Translations under genes and position numbers: made by a program | Notes under the pieces: generated by a model | What the model saw: the letters and a program-made list of their open reading frames with translations, nothing else | Told to the model about the DNA's origin: nothing | Database searches by the model: none | Origin: Anastrepha obliqua | Lineage: Eukaryota; Arthropoda; Insecta; Diptera; Tephritidae | NCBI RefSeq assembly: GCF_027943255.1 | Contig: NC_072892.1 | Span: 164,736,792-164,800,791 of the forward strand | Reading direction: 5' to 3' | DNA length: 64,000 bases | Shown: positions 1-9,956 of the stretch, piece by piece | Layout: the number at the start of each line of letters is the position of its first letter | How positions within the stretch are numbered: position 1 is the first letter of the stretch

Positions 1-1050
1 TTTGTAATTTTTTTAGTATCCTTTTATGGAATCAACTTCAGCTTCTCATTAGTACTCGATATTCCTCTGATTTAAGTGAAAGTAATTTTTTCCAAATCTC
101 AATAATTGTTTTAATTTTTTATACCCTGGCTTCATATTAAAATTCAGCGTAAAATTTTACCGTCCTAAATTTTGTATCTTATAGGGTGGCTTTAAAGTTC
201 TATTTAAGCCAATCACGTTCCATAAAAGTATATTTTTTTAACACCGAAATGCATTTTGGACTTATGTTTTATTTCCTTGTTCACTCCACTCGGGAGCATA
301 GGGGCCTCTACAAAACTCAGTCTTGCGTTGGTTTCGTTAATCTATTTGCTTTCTGACGGGGTAGGTGATTAGCCGGCCGCTAGACTTATGTTGTAGAATA
401 ATTTTTCATCCATAATAACAGGTTGTTACAAAACCGCCTCGTCCTAATATACATACATACCTACAAATTTGTACATAGTATAAATTGCGACCCTTATCTT
501 TCATATTGCCATCGACTTTTATCGTTCACACTCATCAGGTGTAATTTTGAATATTTATTGTCACTGCATTGCTTTTGTTTTTTCCCTCTCGCTTCCTGCT
601 TTTAAGACACACCTTTCAGTGACTGAAATGAATTGGCGGAAATTTCTTTGGCAACAAGTGCGGCGCTACACACACATTTCCATAGCAGCAAACAATCCTT
701 GTACTCATTTGGTACTTAAACACTGCGAAGGCGCTGAAGCGTTGGTAATTTGTGGCCTCATTTGCTTTCAAATTCACAAATATTTTATTTTGGCGTAATG
801 CTTGGAAAAGCTGGTAGAATTGTTTCCGTACTTATTTGTCGAGAATTTAAAATTTTACAACGACAGCAGCAAGGATCAAAGCGTTTGGGTTCTTAATTGT
901 GCAATGAATTACCTAAAACATTAAATTTGCTCGTATGTACGAGTATTAGTGGTGGCCTTATTTCCAGTTAAAAATAACAAATATTTATTTCTCCTTTAAA
1001 AGAGATGCATTGTAATAAAGTTTATAGCAACAGTTTTTTTTTATTTTATA
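1..1050. other. No gene recognised (AT-rich flank)
   Basis: This is AT-rich sequence with short, unconvincing open frames. I see no transposon protein, RNA gene or tandem repeat in it. It is the left flank of the Helitron and ends in the A-rich/T-rich insertion point at 1050/1051. Confidence 0.6.
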
Positions 1051-1219
1051 CTAGCTGTACCCGGCGCGCGTTGCTACGCCAACAACTAAAATAAATTTAA
1101 GAAAAATAGCTTTAAAGAAAAATCAGTACACAAATATTCAATTCATTCTAAACCATTTTATTGATTTAGTTTATTTCGAAAACATTGTGACATTACAAAG
1201 TTTAGTTTCAATTCGTTGT

Positions 1220-1516
1220 TTATTGAAGTGCTGTGGGATACAGAATATTTCTTGTGTTTCCATCTGGTGCGTAGACGAATAAATCAGAAGGTTTTCCGAC
1301 ACGTGAGCAAGCCACATAGAACTGTCCATGTGAGAAGCAGGGTTTCTCCAAATTTAATCCACACATTTGTAACGATTGTCCTTGTGCTTCGTTAATAGTC
1401 ATTGCGAAAGCGAGTCGCACCGGGAACTGTAAACTTTTGAATTCGAATGGCATATCTTTTGGGGTCATTGGGGTGCGTGGCAACAATACGTCTTCATCTT
1501 TGAATTTTCCAGTCAA
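1220..1516 (-). pseudogene. Helitron helicase, C-terminal end
   Basis: This 98-codon stretch is the end of the Pif1-type helicase of the Helitron. It carries the late helicase motifs AFAMTINEAQGQSL and QFYVACSRVG, followed by a short tail ending at the stop at 1220. Upstream the frame continues as NVIEATILTG and then meets the 20-G tract (minus strand) at the LINE junction. The matching upstream half, ending NGTRLSVKKIINNVI, starts again at 3732. The two pieces were therefore one frame before the LINE entered. Functionally it would unwind DNA during rolling-circle transposition, but this copy is dead. Confidence 0.85.
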
Positions 1517-1538
1517 AATTGTTGCCTCGATAACATTT

Positions 1539-1558
1539 CCCCCCCCCCCCCCCCCCCC
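1539..1558. repeat. C20 homopolymer at a LINE 3' junction
   Basis: Twenty consecutive C bases (G20 on the LINE strand) lie exactly between the LINE 3' end (AAATAAAG on the minus strand) and the target duplication. Jockey-type elements usually end in A-rich tails, so a pure G tract is unexpected. It could be a genuine tail variant or a sequencing/assembly artefact. Confidence 0.9.
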
Positions 1559-1888
1559 TTTATTTCATACATCTGTCCATTGACATTAAGTACTTTGTTT
1601 AACAATTTGGCCAGGATTTACATACATCGCTTAATGACCAGTGCCAAAGCGATAAAAATTAAAATGAACGAAATAGTATAAAATTAAATAATATTCAATA
1701 CAAGTTTTACTCTACATAATTACAATACAATTGTACAACAATATAACAGCAATTTAACCCCTTTGCACATTTATTATTTTCTAGCATTCATTAAGTCGCT
1801 TGGTCGAGTTCTCTTTAAGCGTCTTTCAGTGTTTTTTCCCCTTTCCAGAAGTTTGTTGATTTCTGCATTATTGTGCTCCTGTATTTTT

Positions 1889-3722
1889 TCAAAGTGGCTT
1901 CTTGCTATTTTTTCTGGTCTCTTCGTCTACTGTTGCTATATTAAAAGTCCTGTGGATGTCATCATTTTTCGTGTACCTGTCAGACATGGTAAAAATTCGA
2001 AGAATCTTCGATTGTTGTCGTTGAATTTTTACTATATGAGACTTTTTAGCCGTTCCCCACACCTGTAGTCCATATAGCCAGATTGGTTTAATCATGGCTT
2101 TGTACAATAATAGCTTGTTCTGTATCGTAAGTCTGGATTTTGTGCTGACTAACCCATGAAGTTGTCGAAGTTTTTCTTTTATTTGTTTGATATTTTGCTT
2201 TATGTGGTGATTCCAATTTAGTTTCGAATCCAAATGTATTCCAAGGTATTTAGTAGTTGGTTTAATAGTAATTGCTTTGCCATTTATTTTAATTGAAACT
2301 GCAGTAAATTTTGTTTTGGTAGGAAATATAACTTGTACGGTTTTGTCTTCATTTATTTTTAGGCACCAATTATCGAACCATTCCTTAACTGCGTTTGTGT
2401 ATCGCTGCAGTTTTTCAGTAGCGATAGTTAAGCTTTTGTCCGATGCCAGTAGTATTGTATCGTCTGCGAACGTAGCAATTGATGGATTAGTTTCGTCAGG
2501 AGGTGGTATGTCTGCGGTAAATAAAACATATAGTAGAGGTCCAAGAACGCTTCCTTGTGGAACTCCAGCAGTTATTTGATGAATATCTGAACATTGATTG
2601 TCATATTTAATATAGAAACTTTTAGGTAGCTTTTTATGATAAGATAGTAGTCAAAAGGAATCATTATTTTTATTTTGTGGAGTAAGCCTTTGTGCCACAC
2701 TTTGTCAAACGCTTTAGCTACGTCCAAAAATATGCGGCACAGTATGGATTGTTTTCAAGGTCTGATTGGATTTTATTTGTAATTCTATGCTGGTATTGGA
2801 TAGTCGAATGTTTTTTTTCTAATTCCAAATTGATGATCCGGTATTATACGATTTTTTCCAGAAATTGGCTTATTCGATCATGCAGTAATTTTTCAGCGAT
2901 TTTAGATACTGTCGGTAGTAAGCTTATTGCATTAAAAACGTTTCGCAAAAATAGATATGCCTTGGTTGGTAGCTCCACTAATGCTTTTCCTGTTATCAAG
3001 TCATGTCCGGGTGTTTTTTTATGTGTTATTCCATTTTTGATGCAAGCTATTATTTCGTGTGTATTCATCCTTTTTATTTTTGTAAAGTAATAATGGTAGT
3101 TGTTTTGGTTGTCAATTTTTTTTCTTCGTCATTTGATGGAACCTTTTCAAAGTATTTTGCTAAAGTTTTCGCTTTTTCCTCTTTTGTAACGGCCCATGAA
3201 TTGTCATCTTTCTTTAGTGGTGGTTGATGTTTTATTTGGGTTTTTAATGTTTTAGTACATTTCCAAAGAGAGTAGTTTGTATCTTGACTGACTCCGAAGG
3301 TTCTTCAAATAGTTTTCGATTTCTTTGTTATTTCTTTTGTTTAAGGTATCCTTAAGAACTTTTAAGTTTAGTTTTCTCTTGTCGTCAGGTGATCTAGTTC
3401 TTCCCATCTTTTTCTTAACTTTCGTTTTTCAATAATTTGCTTCTTCATAGAAATGTCAGTTGCTGCTGAATTTGTTATATTTGCTTGCTTTGGTGCCGAT
3501 CTGATCCCTGCTTCTAGTACTACGTCGTTGAAATGGATAATGGCACGTTCAATGTCAAGCTGCGTTTTTAATATCACATTTGGTATAAGTTGATCGTCAA
3601 TATGGTGGCGGAATTTTTCCCAGTTGGTTCTGTCATTACATAAGTATGCGAAAAGATGTATCTATAGATTTTATATAACTTACATATTCAAGTAATATCG
3701 GCGAGTGGTCAGAAGAAAGTTC
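1889..3722 (-). pseudogene. Jockey-like ORF2 remnant (endonuclease end, reverse transcriptase)
   Basis: This is the decayed coding part of the LINE above. Reading down the minus strand, the endonuclease C-terminus ends in SDHSPILLEY. A linker with IERAIIHFNDVVLEAGIRSA (3368-3577) follows. The reverse transcriptase start is TPGHDLITGKAL near 3000, and TVSKIAEKLLHDRISQFLE lies near 2850-2900. Then come the GVPQGSVLGPLLY and FADD blocks and the thumb segment at 1889-2233 with LYGLQVWGTAKKS. At least three frame changes are needed to join these pieces, so no functional protein is made. The family copies its own RNA into DNA at a nicked target. Confidence 0.78.
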
Positions 3723-4901
3723 AAATAACGTTGTTTATAATTTTCTTGACTGAGAGTCTGGTTCCGTTGCAAAGTCGTGGTGGATTTATATTTCGAAGAA
3801 GAAAGATGGGTAGGCCAGTTTTCAATGTAAGAACGTGCGGCGGCATGCCTGGCAAATCAAACGAATTCAAGAATTCAGTTTCATAGTTGACAACCTCGTC
3901 TTGATTCTCCACAGCATCGATGGACTTTTATGTTGTCCTTCCACTGGGTATTCCATGCTGATTGGTGAAGTTGATGGTATTGACATCGATGCTTTTGGCT
4001 GCTAATATAGCACGCGTACTGAGCCACTAATGGTTTTGGTGGTTTGGGTAATGTTTGGGAAAACTTTTTTCACCAATTCATAGACGCTTTCTGCGATCTT
4101 ACAAAAGTTTCTGGCAGGGTGATACATTGTGTAGATTCGCAATTTCCATTCGCTCATTTCCAATATCCAATAATTGTTTTGCAAAATTTTCAGTCGATGC
4201 ATCCCGTTGTAGTTGTGTGCGCACGTTAGTTTTCAAAGTCAATTTCTGTAAATGACGCCATAGAACTGATAATTTAAGAATGCATTAAGTTCATCAGCGG
4301 GTGTTGGACGTGGTATAATGGGCAGTGTTTGTCGAAAATCACCAGACAATAAAATGAGTGCGCCACCGAAAATCCGTCTGTTTCCTCTCAAATCTCGCAG
4401 TGTACGATCAAGCGCTTCCAATTATTTCTTGTGAGACATTTTACATTCCTCCCATATGATAATTTGACACTTTTGGAGTACTCTTCCCATTCCAGAGTTT
4501 TTGCTGATGCTGCATGTTGGTGCCTCAGTGTTTTGTAAATCCAAAAGAGTTGCCGCAACTCCAGATGATGCAATAGCCAGTGCAATATTATTTTGTGATC
4601 GTATGGTTGCCAAAATTAGTGAAAGAAGGGAAGTCTTGCCTGTACCACTGGACGCATCTATGAAAAACAGTAAACCGCTTTGTTCTGTGAGTGCACGCGT
4701 AATTCTGTCAAACGCAATGCGTTGTTCTGGAATCGACTGCGGAAGATTTGTTCTAAGGGATGTCCCCAGTTCGTCAGAATCATAGTGTGTTTCTCGTTGT
4801 AAATCACGATCGAAAAGGTTGTTTGCAGGTCGGTTTGAAGCAGGTATTCCCAGTTGCACCAGTGCCTTGTTAGCGATTGCCAAACATATGTCTTCAATCA
4901 A
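3721..4901 (-). pseudogene. Helitron helicase, N-terminal and middle part
   Basis: This is the 5' portion of the Pif1-like helicase frame. On the minus strand it has the Walker A block IDASSGTGKTSLLSL near 4625-4665, a block AIASSGVAATLL near 4545-4580, and GALILLSGDFRQTLPI near 4305-4360. It then becomes frameshifted through 4240-3915 (FPNITQTTKT region) and recovers at DLPGMPPHVLTLKTGLPI near 3800-3855. It ends at NGTRLSVKKIINNVI where the LINE begins. The Rep/nuclease half that normally precedes the helicase is missing upstream of 4901. A short duplication (CTACATCTATG repeated near 4909-4931) lies at that truncation point. Confidence 0.82.
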
Positions 4902-5159
4902 AATCTATGCTACATCTATGCTACATCTATGAACATGTCATATTCCTTTGCGTTAGTCTGCAGCGCCACCTGGTGGCGAGTGGCAGCAATGAGTATATTC
5001 TACAAACCTTCTCCGTGGAAAAGTACATATACATACCAATTTGTTTAATAATCGGTCCAGTAGTTTTTGAGTTCATAGATGACATACAGCCAAACATTCA
5101 TTTTTATATATAAAGATTTATCTTTTTTATGGTCTCTGAATCTGAACTAAACCTCCTAC

Positions 5160-5605
5160 CGTTCAAGTGCCAATCCTCCGGTACTCCTGCTAAGTATATC
5201 GTTGGAAGGCGGTTTGGGCAATAGGCTCAACGTCTGTTATGGTTCACGTGCAGTCCGCCGAAAGTTGCATGCACTTGACTCTTTCCACAATTTGTTACAT
5301 TAGCACCGCTTTAGCCGGGACCGTCCGCCTTTGCCCACTTCTGTAGAATTTCCTTTCTTCGACTCTTCTTACTATACTGATGCTGCGTACTGCAGCTACG
5401 AAGTGATGGCATTTGTTACCAACTCTCATTTTCTACTTCTCGGGCGACCAATATTTAGAAATATTCGGGAGAGTGCGCCATACCTTTTTAACGCTTTTGG
5501 GTTACATATTCTGCATGACGTCCGGAACCGAGTCGGTCGTCTGTTATTACTCCCAGATATCTGAGCATATAGGAGGACTTAAATTAATGACTGCCTATTT
5601 TAAAA
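5160..5605 (-). pseudogene. R1-like LINE reverse transcriptase scrap
   Basis: On the minus strand, broken frames give LRYLGVITDDSVPDV near 5520-5575, then KKVWRTLPNIS, then VRRVEERKFYRSGQRRT near 5330-5380. The YLGV block followed by an L-x-R-x-(M/L)PN-type motif is typical of the reverse transcriptase thumb of R1-type elements. Several stops interrupt it and the two ends are undefined. It abuts the Helitron on one side and the SINE on the other. Homology is judged by motif only. Confidence 0.45.
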
Positions 5606-5614
5606 GCGTTGGCC

Positions 5615-5871
5615 GGCGGCCGCCGTAGCCGAATGGCTTGGTGCGTGACTACCATATCTTACAATCCCCGTGAAACAACAAAATAAATAACAAGTTTTTT
5701 CTAATAGCGTTCGGCCCTCGGCAGGCAATGGCAAACATCCTAGTGTATTTTTCCCTTGAAAAAGCCCGTCACTGAAAAATGTCTGCCGTCCGGAATCGCT
5801 TATAACTGTAGGTCCCTCCATTTCCACAAATAGGGAGACGAGCTTAGCCAAACACCCAAACCGGTTACACG
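5615..5871 (+). repeat. tRNA-derived SINE, copy 1 (B box lost)
   Basis: This copy begins GGCGGCCGCCGTAGCCGAAT like the copy at 30940 and carries the A-box-like TAGCCGAATGG. The segment that should hold the B box is deleted. The body matches the other copies (CCCTCGGCAGGCAATGGCAA and GTAGGTCCCTCCATTT blocks). The 3' end stops at TTACACGCG, directly against the first mariner, so it lacks the terminal TA-rich tail. Confidence 0.8.
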
Positions 5872-6745
5872 CGAATCATTGAAATTATTGCCAATCGCTG
5901 GCTACTACTTTTCCCATCTTTCTGGAAGATCTCGAATACCGTCTCGGTAAAACTCTTAATCTTTTGAGGCTATCCACCGATCAAGCCATTTTTTGATGTC
6001 TTCATATGAATGAAGCTGCTGGTCAGCTGAACCATGTGCCATCGACAGGTGATAATCGGACGGCGACAATCGGACGGCGAAATATTTGCAGAATATGGCG
6101 GGTGGGGTAGGATTTCCCATTTCAGTGTTTCCAGGTAGTTTTTAATGGGTTTGGCAACGTGAAGCCGAGAGTTGTCATGCTGTAGGATCACTTTCTCTCC
6201 GCGTTTTGCGGCCGCTTCTGGCGCAGTGCTCGGCTCAATCGCATCAATTGAAGTCGATACCGGTCCCCAGTGATGGTTTCGCTTGGTTTTAACAGTTCAT
6301 AATCGGCCGAGGCGACGAAGTAGAAGCATGACCCGACAGTCTCCATGACTTTCTTTCCTTTGGATTGCTGTAATAAATCCATCTTTCATCACCCGTCATG
6401 ATGCAATGAAGAAACCCCTTCCTCTTTTGCCGCTGGAGCAGTTGTTCACAGGCGAAAAAACGACGTTCAGCATCTCTTGGTTTTAACTCATAACGAACCC
6501 AACCAACATTAAAATCACTGTCATTGAAGCGACAGAACCAATCTCGGCGCGTTGTTTCACTTAAAGCAGCATCTCCATAAACTTCTTGTAGCTCTCGATA
6601 TGCTTCAGCTTTCGAATGAAAGAGGAAAATTAACACTTCCCGCAAATGAGGATTATTCGGCACATTTTCACAAAACCAAAAGTACGCGTATATGATACCA
6701 AAACGAAATCACTAATATGTCGAAGCAGTTTGCGTACCATATGTC
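5872..6745 (-). mobile_element. mariner (DD34D), copy 1, deleted and broken
   Basis: This is a cut-and-paste mariner transposase relic on the minus strand. The N-terminal helix-turn-helix region HLREVLIFLFHSK lies near 6600-6650, and a GDERWIYYSNPK block with the first catalytic Asp lies near 6360-6400. ETITGDRYRLQLMRLSRALR follows near 6220-6280. The C-terminal piece MILQHDNSRLHVAKP...SANISPSD (5970-6191) has 34 residues between the second and third Asp, which is the mariner spacing. It is frameshifted between these parts. Compared with copy 2 at 8583 it lacks about 60 codons after DSDFNV, where the second DNA-binding helix set should be. Terminal repeats were not resolved. Confidence 0.85.
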
Positions 6746-6749
6746 TAAG

Positions 6750-8330
6750 CTTAGTTTAGTGCTGGAGGTATCTACTGACAAACAGCGAGAACTTAGTTGC
6801 GCACCTAATATATATCTCCGCTTGGGAAACACAAAGACATATGCTTAAGCTTAGCTTAATTTGAGCTACCCGCCGAAGACTCCTTTTCCAACATTTTCAT
6901 TCAACTCGAAGCCATTCCTGAACTGGTTGCATGGTCCATATTTCTATATCTTACAGGCAGCTCAATTATCACATGGGCGAATGTAGATGCACAATAATCC
7001 GCTTGGACCTGTTTGTACGCGCTTGGTACAGCCCAGTCATTCTAAGACAGTCGCATTGGATGAATTTATAGTAGCCTATAAACTACAAAAAAACGTTCAT
7101 GTTTATGCATTAGGTGAAGCAAAAAGTTCCGCGTGTTTTTTGAATGAGTTAAGGCATAGTAGCTATAATTACTCGATTAAGATAACTTTTGCTGCTGCTA
7201 AGCTTTAGTTACTGATCAACAGAATAAGTACTCATATGTGACATGTGGACCACCTCGAAGATTACCATGATTTTTTATCATTTCCAGCAGCACCTTCCTC
7301 ATCTGCGACGTCCATATTATACAATAACAATAAAAAAACAGAATTAATAGAAGCGTCACTTTGCCATAGGGTCCATAATTAGCTCAAATTTTTTTGTAGA
7401 CCTTCTCCGACTTTTTACGATTGTAGGGGTGCTGAAGTTCCTTTGGAAAGTTCTCTTTTTCATCTATATTTGGTCACGCTGATTGACGCTCAACTGATTT
7501 AAGGAATTCTTACTCCATCCATTAATCAAAGTAATCACAATAGTTTTACAAATAATCAAATTATAAATTAAAGTTTGGCAGTAATTCTTTCATGAAAATT
7601 GCACTCTAAATTTCCAAAAAAAATGATTACTATTTTGCTATTTGGCGAACTAAGTGGCATATGACTGCTGCAGGTAATCTCTAACGCTGAAGCCTTTTCC
7701 GCCAACTAATACCCTGATAAGTGACGTGCGCGCGAAGTGCAATCAGCTACAGGCAGCCAATCAACTGTGCCCCGCGTCGCGGCTCAACAGGAAGTATGAG
7801 CAACTTTTTATTATGTAATCGCAAAATAGTTTGATTGCATGTACGAGCATGTGTTGACATGTGTAAGTATGTACAGATTTATTATATTTGATTTTTTTGC
7901 TATTTAATTATTTGTGGGCATAAAAATCTTTTTTCCGCTCAAATAATTATTGTAAATTTATTGTAGTGCATTTGTCATATTATATTTAAAATTTACAAAA
8001 GTTATTATTGTGGAAATATTTCAAATATGTCAAGGCTGCGATTTTTCACGCATTCCTGCATTTGAAAGGCCTGGCAGAGGATGAATTATTTGACCGGGAA
8101 TTGTATGTTGTAAAATCATTCAATAAACGTTTAGCGCAGCCGAGCTTAAGTATGGAATAAAAATACAGAATTAAAAGCAGTGATTTTAAAATTCTTTAGT
8201 GCTGAAAAGGTGAAATGAGTAAAAGTGTGCTTTAATATTTTGTAGCAAAATTAATTTAAAGTTAAAATAAGAGTAATCGGTTATGTTAGTGAAGTATAAA
8301 ATTTGATGGTCATACTTACAGTACCGAACA
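6750..8330. other. No gene recognised
   Basis: There is no convincing coding sequence here. A 73-codon open frame at 6987-7208 has no recognisable motif. A GC-richer patch near 7720-7800 contains several CG dinucleotides but no identifiable feature. Confidence 0.5.
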
Positions 8331-8334
8331 CTGG

Positions 8335-8500
8335 AATACGGGCACACAAAAATTCACACACTTTTTATTATACAAAAATTAATCATCCTATCGGAAAATC
8401 TATAACTTCCGGAAAAGGCGTCGTACATCAATCGTTTCCAAACAGACAAGCAATGGAGTGCGTAAAGGTCAAAATAAAGATTTTCATCACTCAAAATCAT
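8335..8500 (+). repeat. Dispersed repeat, copy 1 (matches 25565-25712 inverted)
   Basis: The stretch AATTAATCATCCTATCGGAA, followed by a GGCGTCGTAC block and AGACAAGCAATGGAG, aligns by eye with the reverse complement of 25565-25712. It does not look like a structural RNA, and no protein is evident beyond fortuitous frames. It is probably an end fragment of a DNA transposon. Confidence 0.55.
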
Positions 8501-8582
8501 TTTAAATTTTATTTAATACAAAAATTATTCAAAAACAGAATTGCACCATAAGTTCTCGCTGCTGTTTTGAGGAAAAAATGGT

Positions 8583-9720
8583 TACAAGTGAATCATTGAA
8601 AGTATTGCCAATCGCTGGCTACTACTTTTTCCCATCTTTCTGGTAGATCTCGTATACCGCCGCGGTAAAGCTGTTCATCTTTCGAGGCTATCCACGGATC
8701 AAGCCATTTTTTGATGTCTTCATATGAATAGAACTGCTAGACCATGTCCCATCGATCGGAACAGGTGATAACCGGACGACACAATATCTGGAGAATATGG
8801 CGGGTGGGGTAGAATTTCCCATTTCACTGTTTCCAGCTAGGTTTTAACGGATTTGGCAATGTGAGGCCAAGCGTTGTCATGCTGTAGAATTACTTTTTCA
8901 TGCCACTCCGCGTATTGCGGCCGCTTCTCGCGCAGTGTTCGGCTCAATCGCGTTAATTGAAGTCGATACCAATCCCCAGTGATCCCTAGATTTCAATTGG
9001 TTTTAACAGTTCATAATAAATAACACCAACTTGGTCCCACCAAATACATAGCTTAACCTTCGCAGTGTGAATATTTGGCCAAGGCGACGACGTAGAAGCA
9101 TGACCGAGCAGTCCCCATGACTTTTTTTCTTTGGAGTGCTGTAATGAATCCATTTTTCATCACCCTTTACGATGGGATGAAGAAACCCCTTCCGTTTTTG
9201 CCGCTTGAGCAGTTGTTCCCAAGCGAAAAAACGACGTTCAACATCCCTTGTTTTTAACTCATAAGGAACCCAAGTCCCCTGTTTGTGAATCATTCGCAAA
9301 GCATGCAATCGCTTGGAAATGGATTGGCGAGTAACTTCTAATACTGAAGCAAGCTCTTCTTGCATTTGACACGGCTCCTCATTGAGCAATGCCTCCAATT
9401 CAACGTCTTCGAAGGTTTTTGGCCTTCCTTCACGCGGACGGTCGTCAACATTAAAATCACCGTCTTTGAAGCAACGGAACGAATCTCAGAACATTGTTTG
9501 CATTAAAGCAGCATCTCCATAAACTTTTTGTAGCTCACCATGCGCTTCAGCCGCCGTTTTTTTCGAATGAAAGAGGAAAATCAACACTTCCCGCAAATGA
9601 CGATTATTCGGGAAAAAATCAGACATTTTCACAGCACCAAAAGTAAATAATGATGCCAAAACAAAATCTCTAATGCGTCGAAGCAGTTTGTTTACCATAT
9701 GTTTAAACTTGATTTATGAC
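8583..9720 (-). mobile_element. mariner (DD34D), copy 2, more complete but broken
   Basis: This is the same family as 5872-6745. The minus-strand N-terminal piece (9486-9698) contains NNRHLREVLIFLFHSKK. The middle piece (9003-9398) contains the second helix-turn-helix EELASVLEVTRQSISKRLHA. It then has the WVPYELKTRDVERRFFAWEQ linker (the WVPHEL-type signature of mariners) and GDEKWIHYSTP with the first catalytic Asp. Downstream, 8600-9000 aligns with copy 1 but is full of stops. It retains the helix set that copy 1 has lost, so the two copies together define the family. Inactive. Confidence 0.85.
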
Positions 9721-9956
9721 ATTTAGACGCAAATATCTGTCTATAATTCTCCGAAACTAAATGCCTTCAAAACGGCTTCTGAATAAAATTAAACACCCTG
9801 AAGCGCCTGGAGAGATGTTTTGGGTTTTTTTTTTGGCAAAAAAAATGTTCACCAAGACCAAAAGAGCAATCTCAGAAATGACTAGAATGGCACATGACTC
9901 TGTCCCAATCAAGCAGAGGTTCCGTTTTGTTATGCACCCGAAGTTTCCAGCCTCTA

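Larger units (their letters stand above)
1538..3724 (-). mobile_element. Jockey-like LINE, 5' truncated, inserted in the Helitron
   Basis: This is a minus-strand non-LTR retrotransposon. It starts inside the endonuclease domain (ELSSDHSPILLEY near 3670-3722, the conserved SDH motif) and continues through reverse transcriptase to a 3' region ending at a G20 tract. The duplicated target is ataacatt at 1530-1537 versus ataacgtt at 3725-3732 (7 of 8 bases). Reverse transcriptase motifs include GVPQGSVLGPLLY near 2510-2575 and TFADDTILLAS near 2455-2485, followed by the thumb region KLNWNHHIKQNIKQ near 2200-2230. FADD and the absence of a visible RNase H domain fit the jockey clade. Several frameshifts and stops show it is inactive. 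The length of 2.2 kb compares with about 4-5 kb for full elements. Confidence 0.82.
1051..5116 (-). mobile_element. Helitron with both ends, protein truncated, split by a LINE
   Basis: Helitrons are rolling-circle DNA transposons that start with 5'-TC, end with a GC-rich region plus CTRR, and insert between A and T. On the minus strand this element begins TCTTTATATATAAAAATG at 5116 and ends in a GC-rich stretch followed by CAGCTAG at 1051. The flanking bases are A (5117) and T (1050), as expected for this class. Between the ends lies only the C-terminal part of a Pif1-type helicase; no Rep nuclease is visible, so this is an internally shortened, non-autonomous copy. A 2.2-kb LINE (1538-3724) sits inside the helicase frame. 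Without that insert the element is about 1.9 kb. The end motifs are seen directly; the assignment to Helitrons is established-family knowledge. Confidence 0.85.

Noticed and set aside
1763..3227. Plus-strand frames of 74-132 codons with hydrophobic composition
   Set aside because: They are antisense to the jockey-like LINE, whose minus-strand motifs explain the openness.
5331..5628. Plus-strand frames of 71-77 codons
   Set aside because: The minus strand here reads as an R1-like reverse transcriptase scrap, which better explains the sequence.
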